64,000 nt of DNA from Peptostreptococcus equinus (GCF_027125355.1 NZ_CP114052.1:124001-188000); one strand, 5' to 3'; counted from the stretch's first letter, positions 17,115 through 26,469 are shown. A program made the numbers and translations. Notes: generated by a model not told the origin, from the letters alone.

Positions 17115-17873
17115 ATGGAAAATATAGATAAGTATCTAAAAGAAAATGAAAGAATAGATGACTTACAATTTAATGAATTAAAGATAATACAAAATCCCAA
17201 TGGATTTTGTTTTGGTATAGATGCTGTATTATTAGCTAATTTTGTGAAAGTAAAACAAAAACATAAGATGGTTGATCTTGGAACAGGAACAGGTATAATA
17301 CCGATTTTAGTATCTGGGAAAAGTAGAGTATCTGAAATTATTGGAGTAGAAATACAGGATGAAGTAGCTGATATGGCAAAAAGATCTGTTGAGCTCAATC
17401 GTTTACAAGATAGAATTAAAATTGAGAATATAGATATGAGACAAATATGTTCGATTATTGGTAAAAATTCTTATGATGTGGTTACATCTAATCCACCATA
17501 TATGCACTCAAATGGAATGATTAATCCAAACGATAAAAAAGCTATTTCTAGGCATGGTATAATGTGTGATTTAGAAGATGTTATAAAGATAGCAGCAGAT
17601 TTATTAAAGCCAAATGGAAAATTTTTTATGGTGAATAGAAGTCAAAGACTAGTTGATATAATAGATTTTGGTAGAAAGTATAAGTTGGAAGCCAAGGTTA
17701 TGAGATTTATTCATTCAAAAGTAGGAAAGTCTCCTAAGCTAGTACTGGTAGAGTTTGTAAAATATGCTAAGCCAGAGCTTAAGATACTGAATCCCTTATA
17801 TGTGTATAAAGAGGATGGAACATATACTGAAGAATTATTAAGTATTTATGCAAATCAAAGTGTGGAGGTATAA
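17115..17873 (+). CDS. trmN6: tRNA1(Val) (adenine37-N6)-methyltransferase family protein
   Basis: 252-residue class I SAM-dependent methyltransferase. VDLGTGTGIIPIL is the SAM-binding motif I and TSNPPYM the catalytic NPPY motif used for N6-adenine methylation. Its relatives (YfiC/TrmN6, Bacillus YabB) methylate A37 of tRNA-Val. It lies 8 bp after ricT and 2 bp before rsmI, the same order as yaaT-yabB-yabC in Bacillus (yabA is missing here). The modification is inferred from family and context. Confidence 0.87.
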   Translation: MENIDKYLKENERIDDLQFNELKIIQNPNGFCFGIDAVLLANFVKVKQKHKMVDLGTGTGIIPILVSGKSRVSEIIGVEIQDEVADMAKRSVELNRLQDRIKIENIDMRQICSIIGKNSYDVVTSNPPYMHSNGMINPNDKKAISRHGIMCDLEDVIKIAADLLKPNGKFFMVNRSQRLVDIIDFGRKYKLEAKVMRFIHSKVGKSPKLVLVEFVKYAKPELKILNPLYVYKEDGTYTEELLSIYANQSVEV

Positions 17874-17875
17874 GG

Positions 17876-18712
17876 ATGAAAGGTAAATTATTTATATGCC
17901 CAACACCTATAGGTAATCTAGAAGATATATCTTACAGAACTCTGAGGGTATTAAAAGAAGTAGATTTAATAGCGGCAGAGGATACTAGACATACTATAAA
18001 ACTATTGAATCACTTTGATATATCAAAGCCACTAATTAGCTATCACGAGCATAATAAAATAACGAAAGGATCAGCTATAATATCAAAGCTTGAAGAGGGA
18101 ACTAATATAGCTCTTGTAAGCGATGCAGGTATGCCAGGCATTTCAGATCCAGGAGCCGATATGGTTAGTTTGTGTATTGAAAATTCAATTAAAGTGGAGG
18201 TTTTACCTGGTCCATCAGCATTTGTTGTCGCATTGGTAGGATCTGGTTTAGATACTAATAAGTTTGTTTTTGAAGGTTTTTTAGATAGGGATAAAAAGAA
18301 AAAGAAAGATCGTTTGGAGAAGATAAAAAATGAGGAGAGAACACTCATAGTTTATGAATCACCACATAGACTAAAAGAGACTCTTAAACTAATGTTTGAT
18401 ATTTTGGGAGAGAGAAGAATATCTTTGTGTAGAGAACTTACCAAAAAATATGAGGATTATCATAGGACAAATATAAGTCAGGCTATAAACTTTTATAATG
18501 AAAATGATCCTAGAGGGGAATATATATTGGTATTAGAAGGTAATTCAAATCCGATTGACGAAGATTTAAACAATTATTCTGAACTTAGTGATCGAGATTA
18601 TGTAATTAAGTTAATTGAGCAAGGACAAAGTAAAAAAGATGCCATAAAAATGGTCAGTAGAGAAAGGAAAGTTAAAAAAGATATAATTTATAAACAGGTA
18701 TTAGATTTATAA
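17876..18712 (+). CDS. rsmI: 16S rRNA (cytidine1402-2'-O)-methyltransferase
   Basis: 278-residue tetrapyrrole-methylase-fold enzyme that 2'-O-methylates C1402 in the 16S decoding centre. Signatures are LFICPTPIGNLEDISYR at the N-terminus, AAEDTRHT, VSDAGMPGISDPG and PGPSAFVVALVGSG. Length is as expected. It is the last gene of the tmk-holB-ricT-trmN6-rsmI unit. Confidence 0.95.
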   Translation: MKGKLFICPTPIGNLEDISYRTLRVLKEVDLIAAEDTRHTIKLLNHFDISKPLISYHEHNKITKGSAIISKLEEGTNIALVSDAGMPGISDPGADMVSLCIENSIKVEVLPGPSAFVVALVGSGLDTNKFVFEGFLDRDKKKKKDRLEKIKNEERTLIVYESPHRLKETLKLMFDILGERRISLCRELTKKYEDYHRTNISQAINFYNENDPRGEYILVLEGNSNPIDEDLNNYSELSDRDYVIKLIEQGQSKKDAIKMVSRERKVKKDIIYKQVLDL

Positions 18713-19081
18713 ATTACCAAATTTAATATAAATAAAAAATTAAATCATATAAAAAGATTAGAGAATTTAATAAAAAGTATATAATGCAAATGAGAATGTT
18801 TTATTTTGTTTAACCTACATTTCTTGTTTGCATTTTCTTATAAAGAAAAAACTCTTAAAATTAGGTTTTAAACTCATGATTACAAGTATAGTAATTAAAA
18901 TAGGAATACATTTTCAAAGATAAAATACTATATATATAATGTGTATAAGTAAAAAAATCAATATATTTTTAAATTAAATGGAATTTTATTAATAAATATG
19001 TTAAAATAAAGGTAACTTATACAAACTTTAAAAACTAAAGTTAGATTAGGTGGCTATTGTCGGAAATATAAGGAGATAAAA
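18713..19081. other. Intergenic region rsmI-pncB
   Basis: 369 bp without a credible gene. An imperfect inverted repeat (18783-18798 with 18818-18835, outer 8 bp AATGCAAA/TTTGCATT, about 19-nt loop) could end the rsmI operon, but its T-run is weak. A TATAAT at 18935-18940 has only a poor -35 17 bp upstream. AAGGAG directly precedes pncB. No riboswitch was recognised. Confidence 0.5.
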
Positions 19082-20518
19082 ATGAAAACAAATTTAACAA
19101 TGTTGACTGACTTATATCAGTTGACAATGATGAATGGATACTTCAAGAAAGGTATACACGAAGATATAGCGGTATTTGATGTTTTTTTCAGGAAAAACGT
19201 TTGCGAAGGCGGTTATACAATTGTATGTGGTATGGAAGAAGTAGTTCATTATGTGCAAAATTTGGCTTTTAATGATCATGATATTGAATATCTAAAAGGT
19301 TTAGGCTTGTTTGATGATGAATTTTTAGAATTTTTAAGAAAGTTTAAATTTACTGGTGATATATATGCAGTTGAAGATGGAACTGTCATGTATCCTGGTG
19401 AACCAATTTTAATAGTAAAAGCACCATTGTACCAAGCTCAGCTAGTAGAAACAGCCATATTATCAATAGTAAACTTTATGACTTTAATAGCGACTAAGGC
19501 TTCAAGAGTATGTTATGCTGCTAATGGAGACCCAGTCTTAGAGTTTGGTCTTCGTAGAGCACAAGGACCAGAAGCGGGTTTATATGGAGCAAAAGCAGCT
19601 ATAATAGGTGGATGTGTTGGTACATCAAATGTATTGACGGGAAAAATGTTTAATGTTCCAATTTCAGGTACACATGCCCATAGTTGGGTGCAAAAATTTG
19701 ATACAGAACTAGATGCTTTTAGAGCATATGCAGATACCTATCCAGAGACATGCTTGCTTTTAATTGATACATATAATGTTTTAGACAGTGGTATAAAAAA
19801 TGCGATTACTGTATTTAAAGAGTTAAGAGAAAAGGGCTATGAACCACTAGGTGTAAGGCTTGACTCAGGAGACTTGACTTACCTGTCAAAAGAAGTAAGA
19901 AAACGCCTAGACGAAGCGGGATTCCCAGATGCGAAAATAACAGCATCAAATGATTTGGATGAATATACAATTACTTCTTTAAAACAGGAAGGGGCGGTAA
20001 TAGATTCATGGGGTGTTGGAACTAAATTAATAACATCTTATGATTATCCTTCATTAGGTGGTGTTTATAAGCTTTGCGCAACAACAAACAAAGAAGGTAT
20101 ACTTGAGCCTAAGATTAAAATATCTGAAAATCCAGAAAAAATTAATAATCCAGGATTTAAAAAGGTTGTGAGAATATACAATAGTTTTGGTAAATCAGAA
20201 GCGGATTTAATAATGCTTTCAGATGAAGAGATAGATACTAGTAAACCACTAGAAATTTTTGATCCAATTTACACATGGAAAACAAAAACTTATGAAAATT
20301 ATAAGGTAAAGGAGATGTTATCTCCATTATTCTTAAAGGGTATATGTGTAAGAGAAAAGAAGACAGTGGAAGAAGTAAAAGATCATACACGCAATGAACT
20401 CGCCTGTATATGGAATCAATACAAGAGAATAAAGAATCCCCATATTTACAAGGTGGACCTGTCACAAAAATTATGGGATTTGAAACAAAATATGATTGCT
20501 CAGAAAAAGAAATTTTAG
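19082..20518 (+). CDS. pncB: Nicotinate phosphoribosyltransferase
   Basis: 478-residue enzyme joining nicotinate to PRPP in NAD salvage (Preiss-Handler pathway). N-terminal LTDLYQLTMMNGYF, EFGLRRAQGPEAG, SGTHAHSWV with the catalytic histidine region, and GVRLDSGDLTYLSKEVR (PRPP/phosphate binding) are all typical. Length suits the bacterial long form. A good AAGGAG site precedes the ATG. An Lrp-type regulator follows 32 bp downstream on the same strand. Confidence 0.95.
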   Translation: MKTNLTMLTDLYQLTMMNGYFKKGIHEDIAVFDVFFRKNVCEGGYTIVCGMEEVVHYVQNLAFNDHDIEYLKGLGLFDDEFLEFLRKFKFTGDIYAVEDGTVMYPGEPILIVKAPLYQAQLVETAILSIVNFMTLIATKASRVCYAANGDPVLEFGLRRAQGPEAGLYGAKAAIIGGCVGTSNVLTGKMFNVPISGTHAHSWVQKFDTELDAFRAYADTYPETCLLLIDTYNVLDSGIKNAITVFKELREKGYEPLGVRLDSGDLTYLSKEVRKRLDEAGFPDAKITASNDLDEYTITSLKQEGAVIDSWGVGTKLITSYDYPSLGGVYKLCATTNKEGILEPKIKISENPEKINNPGFKKVVRIYNSFGKSEADLIMLSDEEIDTSKPLEIFDPIYTWKTKTYENYKVKEMLSPLFLKGICVREKKTVEEVKDHTRNELACIWNQYKRIKNPHIYKVDLSQKLWDLKQNMIAQKKKF

Positions 20519-20550
20519 TATATAAATATAAGTTTTAGTGGGGTGACAAA

Positions 20551-21006
20551 ATGACGAGAAAACCATATGAAGAAAGAATGGATGTAACAGATGCAAAAAT
20601 AATAGAAATACTACAGGATAGTGGAAGAATTTCTATGAAAGATTTAGGTATAGCAGTAGGTTTAACTTCTCCAGCTGTATCTGAAAGAGTAAAAAGATTA
20701 GAAGAAGCTGGTATAATATCAGGATATAAGGCAATAATAAATCCAGATTCTATGGGCAGAGTAATAAAGGCATTTATAAATGTATCTCTTCCAGGATCAG
20801 CTTATGAAAAATTCTTAGAAAAGGTAAAAAATGATCCAAGAATAGTTGAATGTCATCATATAACAGGAGACGATAGTTCATTAATAAAGGTAATAGTTGA
20901 AAATATGGATGAACTTGAAGATGTAATAGATGGTTTAAAAGACTTTGGTAGAACAAAGACTTCAGTTATACTATCAACTCCAATTCAGGCAAAATCAATT
21001 TTATAA
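20551..21006 (+). CDS. Lrp/AsnC family transcriptional regulator
   Basis: 151 residues. The N-terminal winged helix-turn-helix is seen in DAKIIEILQDSGRISMKDLGI with ERVKRLEEAGIISGYKA, and is followed by the C-terminal RAM ligand-binding domain with VECHHITGDDSSLIKV. These proteins act as octamers or dimers that sense amino acids. It is co-oriented with pncB and followed by a terminator. The window also holds azlCD, whose Bacillus homologue is repressed by an Lrp family member (AzlB); a link is only speculative. Confidence 0.9.
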   Translation: MTRKPYEERMDVTDAKIIEILQDSGRISMKDLGIAVGLTSPAVSERVKRLEEAGIISGYKAIINPDSMGRVIKAFINVSLPGSAYEKFLEKVKNDPRIVECHHITGDDSSLIKVIVENMDELEDVIDGLKDFGRTKTSVILSTPIQAKSIL

Positions 21007-21012
21007 GTATAT

Positions 21013-21049
21013 AAAAATGCACTCAGTAAATTAACTTGGGTGCATTTTT
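21013..21049 (+). terminator. Terminator after the Lrp-type gene
   Basis: Hairpin with outer stem AAAATGCAC/GTGCATTTT followed by TTTTTC, ending the pncB-lrp unit. Confidence 0.88.
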
Positions 21050-21058
21050 CTATCTAGA

Positions 21059-21087
21059 TTGACTTTTAATTATATATATAATAAAAT
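21059..21087 (+). promoter_or_regulatory. metG promoter
   Basis: TTGACT (21059-21064), 17-bp spacer, TAAAAT (21082-21087). Transcription would begin near 21094, just ahead of the T-box leader. Confidence 0.7.
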
Positions 21088-21106
21088 GAAAATATATAAT
21101 TAATAT

Positions 21107-21340
21107 TGGCAGTGAAGAGAAGAGATATATTACTAAGGTTACAGAGAGTTGGATTAGCTGAAAACCAATACCCCAAAGATATTGAAAATGGTCTTGGAGC
21201 CTCATATCTGAAATGAGTAAGATGTGCGTTTGGCGCGTTAAGTCACTTAAGATACCAATTTATTTAGTTGGTAAATTAGGGTGGTACCGTGAATTAATAC
21301 TCGCCCCTATGTTTTATACATAGGGGTATTTTTTATTTTA
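21107..21340 (+). promoter_or_regulatory. T-box riboswitch (methionine specifier)
   Basis: tRNA-sensing leader of metG. Stem I begins with AGTGA near 21111. The specifier loop GAA-ATG-A is at 21210-21216, with the Met codon ATG at 21213-21215. The conserved T-box AGGGTGGTACCGTG is at 21278-21291, and its TGGT (21282-21285) can pair with an ACCA tRNA end. The competing terminator is CCCCTATG/CATAGGGG (21304-21326) followed by a T-run. Uncharged tRNA-Met should stabilise the antiterminator and allow metG expression. Confidence 0.95.
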
Positions 21341-21362
21341 ATATTTATTTAGGAGGAATAAT

Positions 21363-23303
21363 ATGGCAGAAAAACCTACATTTTACGTAACAACACCTAT
21401 ATACTATCCAAGTGGAAAATTACATATAGGTCATGCTTATACTACAATAGCAGCAGATGCTATATCAAGATTTAAGAGATTTTGTGGTTATGATGTAAGA
21501 TTTCTAACTGGAACAGACGAGCATGGAGAAAAAATACAGAAAAAAGCTAAAGAAGCAGGAATGAAAGAAATAGATTTTTTGGATGCTCAAATAGCTGAAA
21601 TAAAGGACCTTTGGAAAAAGTTAGAAATAACTAATGATGACTTTATTAGAACAACAGAAGAAAGACACGAAAAAGCTATACAGAAAATCTTTACAAAGCT
21701 TTATGAACAGGGAGATATATACAAGGGGTCATACGAAGGTAATTATTGTGTTCCTTGTGAAAGTTTCTGGACAGAAAGTCAGATGCTAGAAGGAAATAGA
21801 TGTCCAGATTGTGGTAGAGAAACAAAGGTTGTAAAAGAAGAATCTTATTTCTTTAAGTTATCTAAATATGAAGATAGGTTAAGAGATTTATTTGAAAATA
21901 CAGATTTTGTACTTCCAGAAAGTAGAAAAAATGAAATGATAAAAAATTTCTTAGATCCAGGTTTGGAAGATTTATCTGTGACAAGAACTTCATTTGACTG
22001 GGGTATAAAGGTTCCATTTGATGAAAAGCATGTAATTTATGTATGGGTAGATGCCTTGTGCAACTATATAACTGCTTTGGGGTACGAGGGTGAAGACGAT
22101 ACAAACTTCAAAAAATACTGGCCAGCAGATGTACATTTGGTTGCAAAGGAGATTGTAAGGTTCCATACAATTATATGGCCTGCAATATTGATGGCACTTG
22201 ATTTACCACTTCCAAAGAGAGTATTTGGTCATGGATGGATTTTATTTGCTGATGATAAGATGAGTAAATCAAAGGGTAATATAGTTTATCCAGGTCAGAT
22301 GGTAGATAAATATGGAGTAGATGCACTGAAATACTTCTTATTAAGAGAGTTTTCATTTGGACAAGATGGATCTTATACTCATAGGAATTTTATAAATAGA
22401 ATAAATTCAGATCTAGCAAATGATTTAGGAAATTTGGTTAGCAGAACAGTATCTATGGTAGAAAAATATAATGACAATATTTTAGTGAAAAATGATGAAA
22501 CAAATGAATTTGATCAATCTTTAATAGATACATACAAAGAATCTAGAGTAGATTTTGAAAAGCAAATGAATGAATTAATGTTCCATGAAGCACTAGAAAG
22601 TGTATGGAAATTTGTAAGAAGAACAAATAAATATATAGATGAAACTATGCCTTGGGCTTTAGCTAAGGATGAGACTTCAAAAGATAAGTTAAATCATGTA
22701 TTGTATAATCTTTGTGAGTCTATAAGGCTGATATCGACATTAATTAGTTCATTGTTGCCGGAGACTTCAAGAAAGATATTTGCTCAGATAGGTGTAGCTG
22801 GCAAAGAAGAATTGACAAGTTGGGAAAGTACAAATGAATTTGGATTAATAAAAGATGGAACAAAGGTTGAAAAGGGAGAGGTGTTATTTCCAAGATTAGA
22901 TGTTGAAGAAGAAATAAAGATATTAGAAGAAATGTTTGCTGAAAAAATAGTAGATCAAGAAGTTAAAATACAACACAAGAAAGAAATCACTATTGAAGAT
23001 TTTGAAAAAGTTGAGCTAAGAGTTGGTAAAGTCGTAAAATGTGAAAAGCATCCAAAAGCGGACAGACTATTAGTATCACAGATAAAACTTGGTTCTGAAG
23101 TTAGACAGATAGTTTCTGGCATAGCACAGTGGTATAAACCAGAAGAAATGATAGGAAAACAAGTAGTTGTAGTATGTAACTTAAAGCCAGTAAAACTAAG
23201 GGGAGTAGAATCTCAAGGTATGATATTGGCAGCTGGAGATAATGGAAGTGATTTAGTTTTGCCAGAGGTTTTAGGGGCAATTGATGGATCTGAGGTGAGA
23301 TAA
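21363..23303 (+). CDS. metG: Methionyl-tRNA synthetase
   Basis: 646-residue class I synthetase charging tRNA-Met. HIGH is at residues 21-24 (KLHIGHAYTT) and KMSKS at 299-303. A CVPC...CPDC zinc knuckle lies in the connective region, and a C-terminal tRNA-binding (EMAP-II/Trbp111-like) domain begins around DFEKVELRVGKV. This domain order is typical of clostridial MetG. A Met T-box controls it and AGGAGG precedes it. Its stop codon overlaps the tatD start (TAATG). Confidence 0.98.
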   Translation: MAEKPTFYVTTPIYYPSGKLHIGHAYTTIAADAISRFKRFCGYDVRFLTGTDEHGEKIQKKAKEAGMKEIDFLDAQIAEIKDLWKKLEITNDDFIRTTEERHEKAIQKIFTKLYEQGDIYKGSYEGNYCVPCESFWTESQMLEGNRCPDCGRETKVVKEESYFFKLSKYEDRLRDLFENTDFVLPESRKNEMIKNFLDPGLEDLSVTRTSFDWGIKVPFDEKHVIYVWVDALCNYITALGYEGEDDTNFKKYWPADVHLVAKEIVRFHTIIWPAILMALDLPLPKRVFGHGWILFADDKMSKSKGNIVYPGQMVDKYGVDALKYFLLREFSFGQDGSYTHRNFINRINSDLANDLGNLVSRTVSMVEKYNDNILVKNDETNEFDQSLIDTYKESRVDFEKQMNELMFHEALESVWKFVRRTNKYIDETMPWALAKDETSKDKLNHVLYNLCESIRLISTLISSLLPETSRKIFAQIGVAGKEELTSWESTNEFGLIKDGTKVEKGEVLFPRLDVEEEIKILEEMFAEKIVDQEVKIQHKKEITIEDFEKVELRVGKVVKCEKHPKADRLLVSQIKLGSEVRQIVSGIAQWYKPEEMIGKQVVVVCNLKPVKLRGVESQGMILAAGDNGSDLVLPEVLGAIDGSEVR

Positions 23304-24070
23304 TGCTGTTTGATTCACACGCTCATATTACTGATGAGAAATTTGATGAAGATAGATCTGAGTTGGTACAGTTATTAAGGGATAATAATATAAGTAATGT
23401 AGTAAATCCTGGAGTAGATACAAAGACTTCTATAGATGCCATAAAATTAGCAGAAGAATTTGACTTTATATATGCGGCTGTTGGATATCACCCACATGAA
23501 GTTGAAAATATTACGGATAAGGATATAGAAAGAATAAAAGAACTTGCTCTTTCTAGCAAAAAGGTAGTAGCAATAGGTGAAATAGGTTTGGATTATTACT
23601 ATGATTTTTCGCCTAGAGAAACCCAAAAAGAATTTTTTATTAAGCAAATTCAACTAGCTAATGAGCTAAGGTTGCCTTTTATTGTTCATGATAGAGATGC
23701 TCATGGAGACTGCTTTGAAATAATAAAAAAATACAAGGCTCCAGAGACTGGCTGTGTACTACATTGTTATAGCGGTGAGGTGGAACTAGCAAAAGAATAC
23801 ATAAAGCTAGGATGCTATATATCAATACCTGGAACTATTACTTTTAAAAATAACAGAAAGACTATTGAAGTAGCAAAGCAAATACCTATGGAATATATGC
23901 TAATTGAAACAGATTCACCATATCTTGCACCAGTTCCAATGAGAGGCAAGAGAAATAATCCTTCATTTGTAAAATATGTGGCTGAAAAAATCTCAGAAGA
24001 AAGAAACATACCATATGAAGAGGTTTGTAGAATAACTAGAGAAAATGCAAAGAAATTCTTTGGAGTATAA
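23303..24070 (+). CDS. tatD: TatD family metal-dependent deoxyribonuclease
   Basis: 255-residue TIM-barrel amidohydrolase-type nuclease. FDSHAHITD (HxH metal motif), AIGEIGLDYYYD, PFIVHDRDAHGD, VLHCYSG and ETDSPYLAP are visible. Members are 3'-5' DNases; the role in Firmicutes is unsettled. It is translationally coupled to metG, the same arrangement as metS-yabD in Bacillus. Confidence 0.93.
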   Translation: MLFDSHAHITDEKFDEDRSELVQLLRDNNISNVVNPGVDTKTSIDAIKLAEEFDFIYAAVGYHPHEVENITDKDIERIKELALSSKKVVAIGEIGLDYYYDFSPRETQKEFFIKQIQLANELRLPFIVHDRDAHGDCFEIIKKYKAPETGCVLHCYSGEVELAKEYIKLGCYISIPGTITFKNNRKTIEVAKQIPMEYMLIETDSPYLAPVPMRGKRNNPSFVKYVAEKISEERNIPYEEVCRITRENAKKFFGV

Positions 24071-24145
24071 TAGCGGTTTTATGTTGTAAAGTATATAAGA
24101 CTTAATATGGATAACTAGAAAAGTATAAATATATTTATACAATAA

Positions 24146-24187
24146 AAAATTATACCTATCCAGTTTTTGGATATGTATAATTTTATA
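24146..24187 (+). terminator. Terminator after tatD
   Basis: 17-bp arms with one mismatch (24146-24162 with 24168-24184) and a T-rich end. An 18-bp perfect palindrome lies just upstream at 24123-24140. The hairpin covers a possible earlier start of the next gene, which supports the later start at 24215. Confidence 0.75.
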
Positions 24188-24214
24188 AGAAAGTTTATGT
24201 TAGGTGGTTTTGTA

Positions 24215-24880
24215 ATGAAAAATATAAAAGGCGTAATATTTGATGTTGATGGCGTAATTTTTGATACAGAGAGGATGTCTTCAACTTTTTGGACAAAAAC
24301 TATGGCAAAGTATGGCTATAAAATGGATGATTCAATCTATACGCAGGTAATGGGAAGAAATAGAACAGGACTAATAAAAGGTTTAGAGGAAATATATAAT
24401 GACTCCTCTATAGATTTTGATTCAATTTCAAGAGAAAAGACAGCTGCTATGGTGGCTAAATTAGATTCTAGCCCTATACCGGTACTACCTGGAGTATATG
24501 AAATAGTAGATTATCTAGAAAAAAATGGATACAAAAGAGCAATAGCAACTTCTACTAGAGAAGACAGATCAGTAGATAGATTAAAAAGAACCAATTTATA
24601 TGATAGGTTTCAAGGTTATATGTATGGTGATTGGGTAGAACATTCAAAGCCAAATCCAGAAATATTTTTAAAGGCTGCGGAGCAATTAGGACTAGAGCCA
24701 AAAGAGTGTTTAATATTAGAAGATTCTCCATCTGGTGTGGAAGCTGCTTATAATGGTGGCTTTCCTTGTATAAATGTGGTTGATTTCAAACAACCTACAG
24801 AAGCTATGAAGAATCAGTCTATAGCTAGGTGTGATGGATTATTGGAGGTAATAGACTGGCTGGAAAAGAATAACAAGTAA
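24215..24880 (+). CDS. HAD superfamily phosphatase (beta-phosphoglucomutase-like)
   Basis: 221-residue haloacid dehalogenase-type hydrolase with a helical cap (subfamily IA). Motif I is IFDVDGVIFDTE (nucleophile Asp with the general acid Asp two residues later), motif II is IATSTRED, motif III is HSKPNPEIF and motif IV is ILEDSPSGVEAA. The order and spacing fit beta-phosphoglucomutase or sugar-phosphate phosphatases; the substrate is unknown. The ATG at 24215 has AGGTGG ahead, whereas the longer frame from 24167 begins inside the tatD terminator hairpin. Confidence 0.88.
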   Translation: MKNIKGVIFDVDGVIFDTERMSSTFWTKTMAKYGYKMDDSIYTQVMGRNRTGLIKGLEEIYNDSSIDFDSISREKTAAMVAKLDSSPIPVLPGVYEIVDYLEKNGYKRAIATSTREDRSVDRLKRTNLYDRFQGYMYGDWVEHSKPNPEIFLKAAEQLGLEPKECLILEDSPSGVEAAYNGGFPCINVVDFKQPTEAMKNQSIARCDGLLEVIDWLEKNNK

Positions 24881-24934
24881 TAATATTTTAAGGGTTATTT
24901 GTCGAATAATGTTGATGAAAATTGCTAATTTATG

Positions 24935-24980
24935 CGGTGTGATCAAACACATATGATGTGTTTGATCACACCGTTTTTTG
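24935..24980 (+). terminator. Terminator after the HAD gene
   Basis: Perfect 18-bp inverted repeat (24935-24952 and 24956-24973) with a 3-nt gap, followed by TTTTTTG. It insulates the following two-component system. Confidence 0.93.
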
Positions 24981-25007
24981 TGATATATTAAAAATTATAC
25001 TTAATAC

Positions 25008-25088
25008 ATATGCGGTCATATATAGGTTATATGTGGTAGACATTTTTATGAAATCTTCTGTTATAATTCAATTATCAAGATAATTGAA
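25008..25088 (+). promoter_or_regulatory. Promoter and candidate operators of the agr-like two-component system
   Basis: The -10 TATAAT (25062-25067) is preceded by TAGACA (25037-25042) at a 19-bp spacing. Just upstream are two direct repeats, ATATGCGGT (25008-25016) and ATATGTGGT (25029-25037), 21 bp apart, the phasing used by LytTR-type regulators. An inverted repeat TTCAATTATC-AA-GATAATTGAA, read as two 10-bp arms, occupies 25067-25088 between the -10 and the ribosome binding site. The operator role is inference. Confidence 0.5.
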
Positions 25089-25100
25089 GGAGGAAAATGT

Positions 25101-26453
25101 ATGTATAAGTTATTTTATGAGGGGTATTTATATTATTATCTAATTATTTTAATTCCATTTATTGCTAGTATATATATATTAGGTGGTGGAAGATTTAATA
25201 GAGGGAAAAGGCTTGTTTTAGATATAGGTTTCTGTATATTACTTTATCCTTTTGCTATACTAAATTTACTGCCAAAAAAAATAAATATTATTATGAACAT
25301 GGGTGGCGTTCTGGGAGTTGCATATATAATAGTTATAAGTATATATTTTTATTTTATGGATAAAGATAAGATTATTTTCTTGTATGGTGTGATATCAATA
25401 TTTCTGATGACAATAGTTGATGTAATATTTGGTAGTATATGTATAAGTAGCTTATATCAAATTATAATTTCGCCAATAAGAAGCAGTGTTATTGTTCAGT
25501 TAATATATATTTTTTTAAGAATAAGTATTACAATATTAGTGCTATATATGTTCAAAAAATTTATGCCAACATTTAAATTTTACAATAAAAAAGATAAGAT
25601 TTTTTTTGCAATAATTTTAGTATTATCCATCGTGGCAATATCAAGTATAAGTAGTATTCTGAACTCTTTTGACTATAATACTAATAATATTAATATAGTA
25701 AATAGTTATGAAAAAGCTAGTAAATATGAATCGTATATAAAATTAATAATTGCTGTTCTATCTATCGCTAATTTCTATTTCTATAATAAGATATCCGATT
25801 CAAACAGAATTACTACAGATAAATTAATAATTGAAGGTATGAGTAAGTCAAATGAAAGATATCTAAACAAAATGATAGATAGCCAGGAAAAAATTTCCAA
25901 GATGATGCACGATATAAATAATCATATGTATGTTATGAAAGGGATAATAGATGATACGAGTGTTGTAAGCTATTATAATTCCTTAAGTGAGCAATATCAA
26001 AATCTGCCTATAAAGCTCAGAACTGGAAATTTTATAGCAGATGTAGTCATTAATGATAAGATAGAAGATATGGATGCTAATAACATAAATTATGATATAA
26101 AAGTAGCTTTACCTAAAGAAACTTCATTGGATAATTATGAATTATCTTCAATATTATTTAATACAATAGATAATGCAATTGAAGCCTCTCTTAATTTAAA
26201 AGAAGAAGATAGAAAAATTATAATTAGAGCAGAACTTTGTGGTGACTATATAAAATATGCCATTTATAATAATTTCAAGGAATGTAGTTCTAATGAAAAT
26301 AAGGATATTAGCAAGCGCAAATATGCGGAAAAAAATTCACTATCTAGAGGGTACGGCTTAAAAATAGTTGAGGATATAGTATCCAAGTATGGTGGTCATA
26401 TGAAGCGAGAAAAGGATAAGTTATTCAAATTAAAGCTTTATTTTAGAGCTTAA
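25101..26453 (+). CDS. AgrC-like sensor histidine kinase (GHKL ATPase)
   Basis: 450-residue membrane sensor kinase. The first ~235 residues are very hydrophobic, with roughly six to seven segments, as in AgrC/ComD/BlpH-type peptide sensors. The dimerisation segment follows with MMHDINNHMYVM, histidine 270 being the likely phosphoacceptor. The C-terminal HATPase_c_5/GHKL domain has the N box NTIDNAIEAS (354-363) and G box GYGLKIVEDI. GAAGGAGG precedes the ATG. It is followed 16 bp later by a LytTR response regulator. No agrB or convincing agrD is adjacent, so its signal is unknown. Confidence 0.88.
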   Translation: MYKLFYEGYLYYYLIILIPFIASIYILGGGRFNRGKRLVLDIGFCILLYPFAILNLLPKKINIIMNMGGVLGVAYIIVISIYFYFMDKDKIIFLYGVISIFLMTIVDVIFGSICISSLYQIIISPIRSSVIVQLIYIFLRISITILVLYMFKKFMPTFKFYNKKDKIFFAIILVLSIVAISSISSILNSFDYNTNNINIVNSYEKASKYESYIKLIIAVLSIANFYFYNKISDSNRITTDKLIIEGMSKSNERYLNKMIDSQEKISKMMHDINNHMYVMKGIIDDTSVVSYYNSLSEQYQNLPIKLRTGNFIADVVINDKIEDMDANNINYDIKVALPKETSLDNYELSSILFNTIDNAIEASLNLKEEDRKIIIRAELCGDYIKYAIYNNFKECSSNENKDISKRKYAEKNSLSRGYGLKIVEDIVSKYGGHMKREKDKLFKLKLYFRA

Positions 26454-26469
26454 ACTCAAGGGGGAGACT

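Noticed and set aside
24908..24955. 15-codon frame with one Cys upstream of the agr-like kinase, considered as an AgrD-type signal peptide
   Set aside because: It runs into the terminator hairpin of the previous gene, lacks a ribosome binding site, a charged C-terminal recognition tail and a neighbouring agrB.
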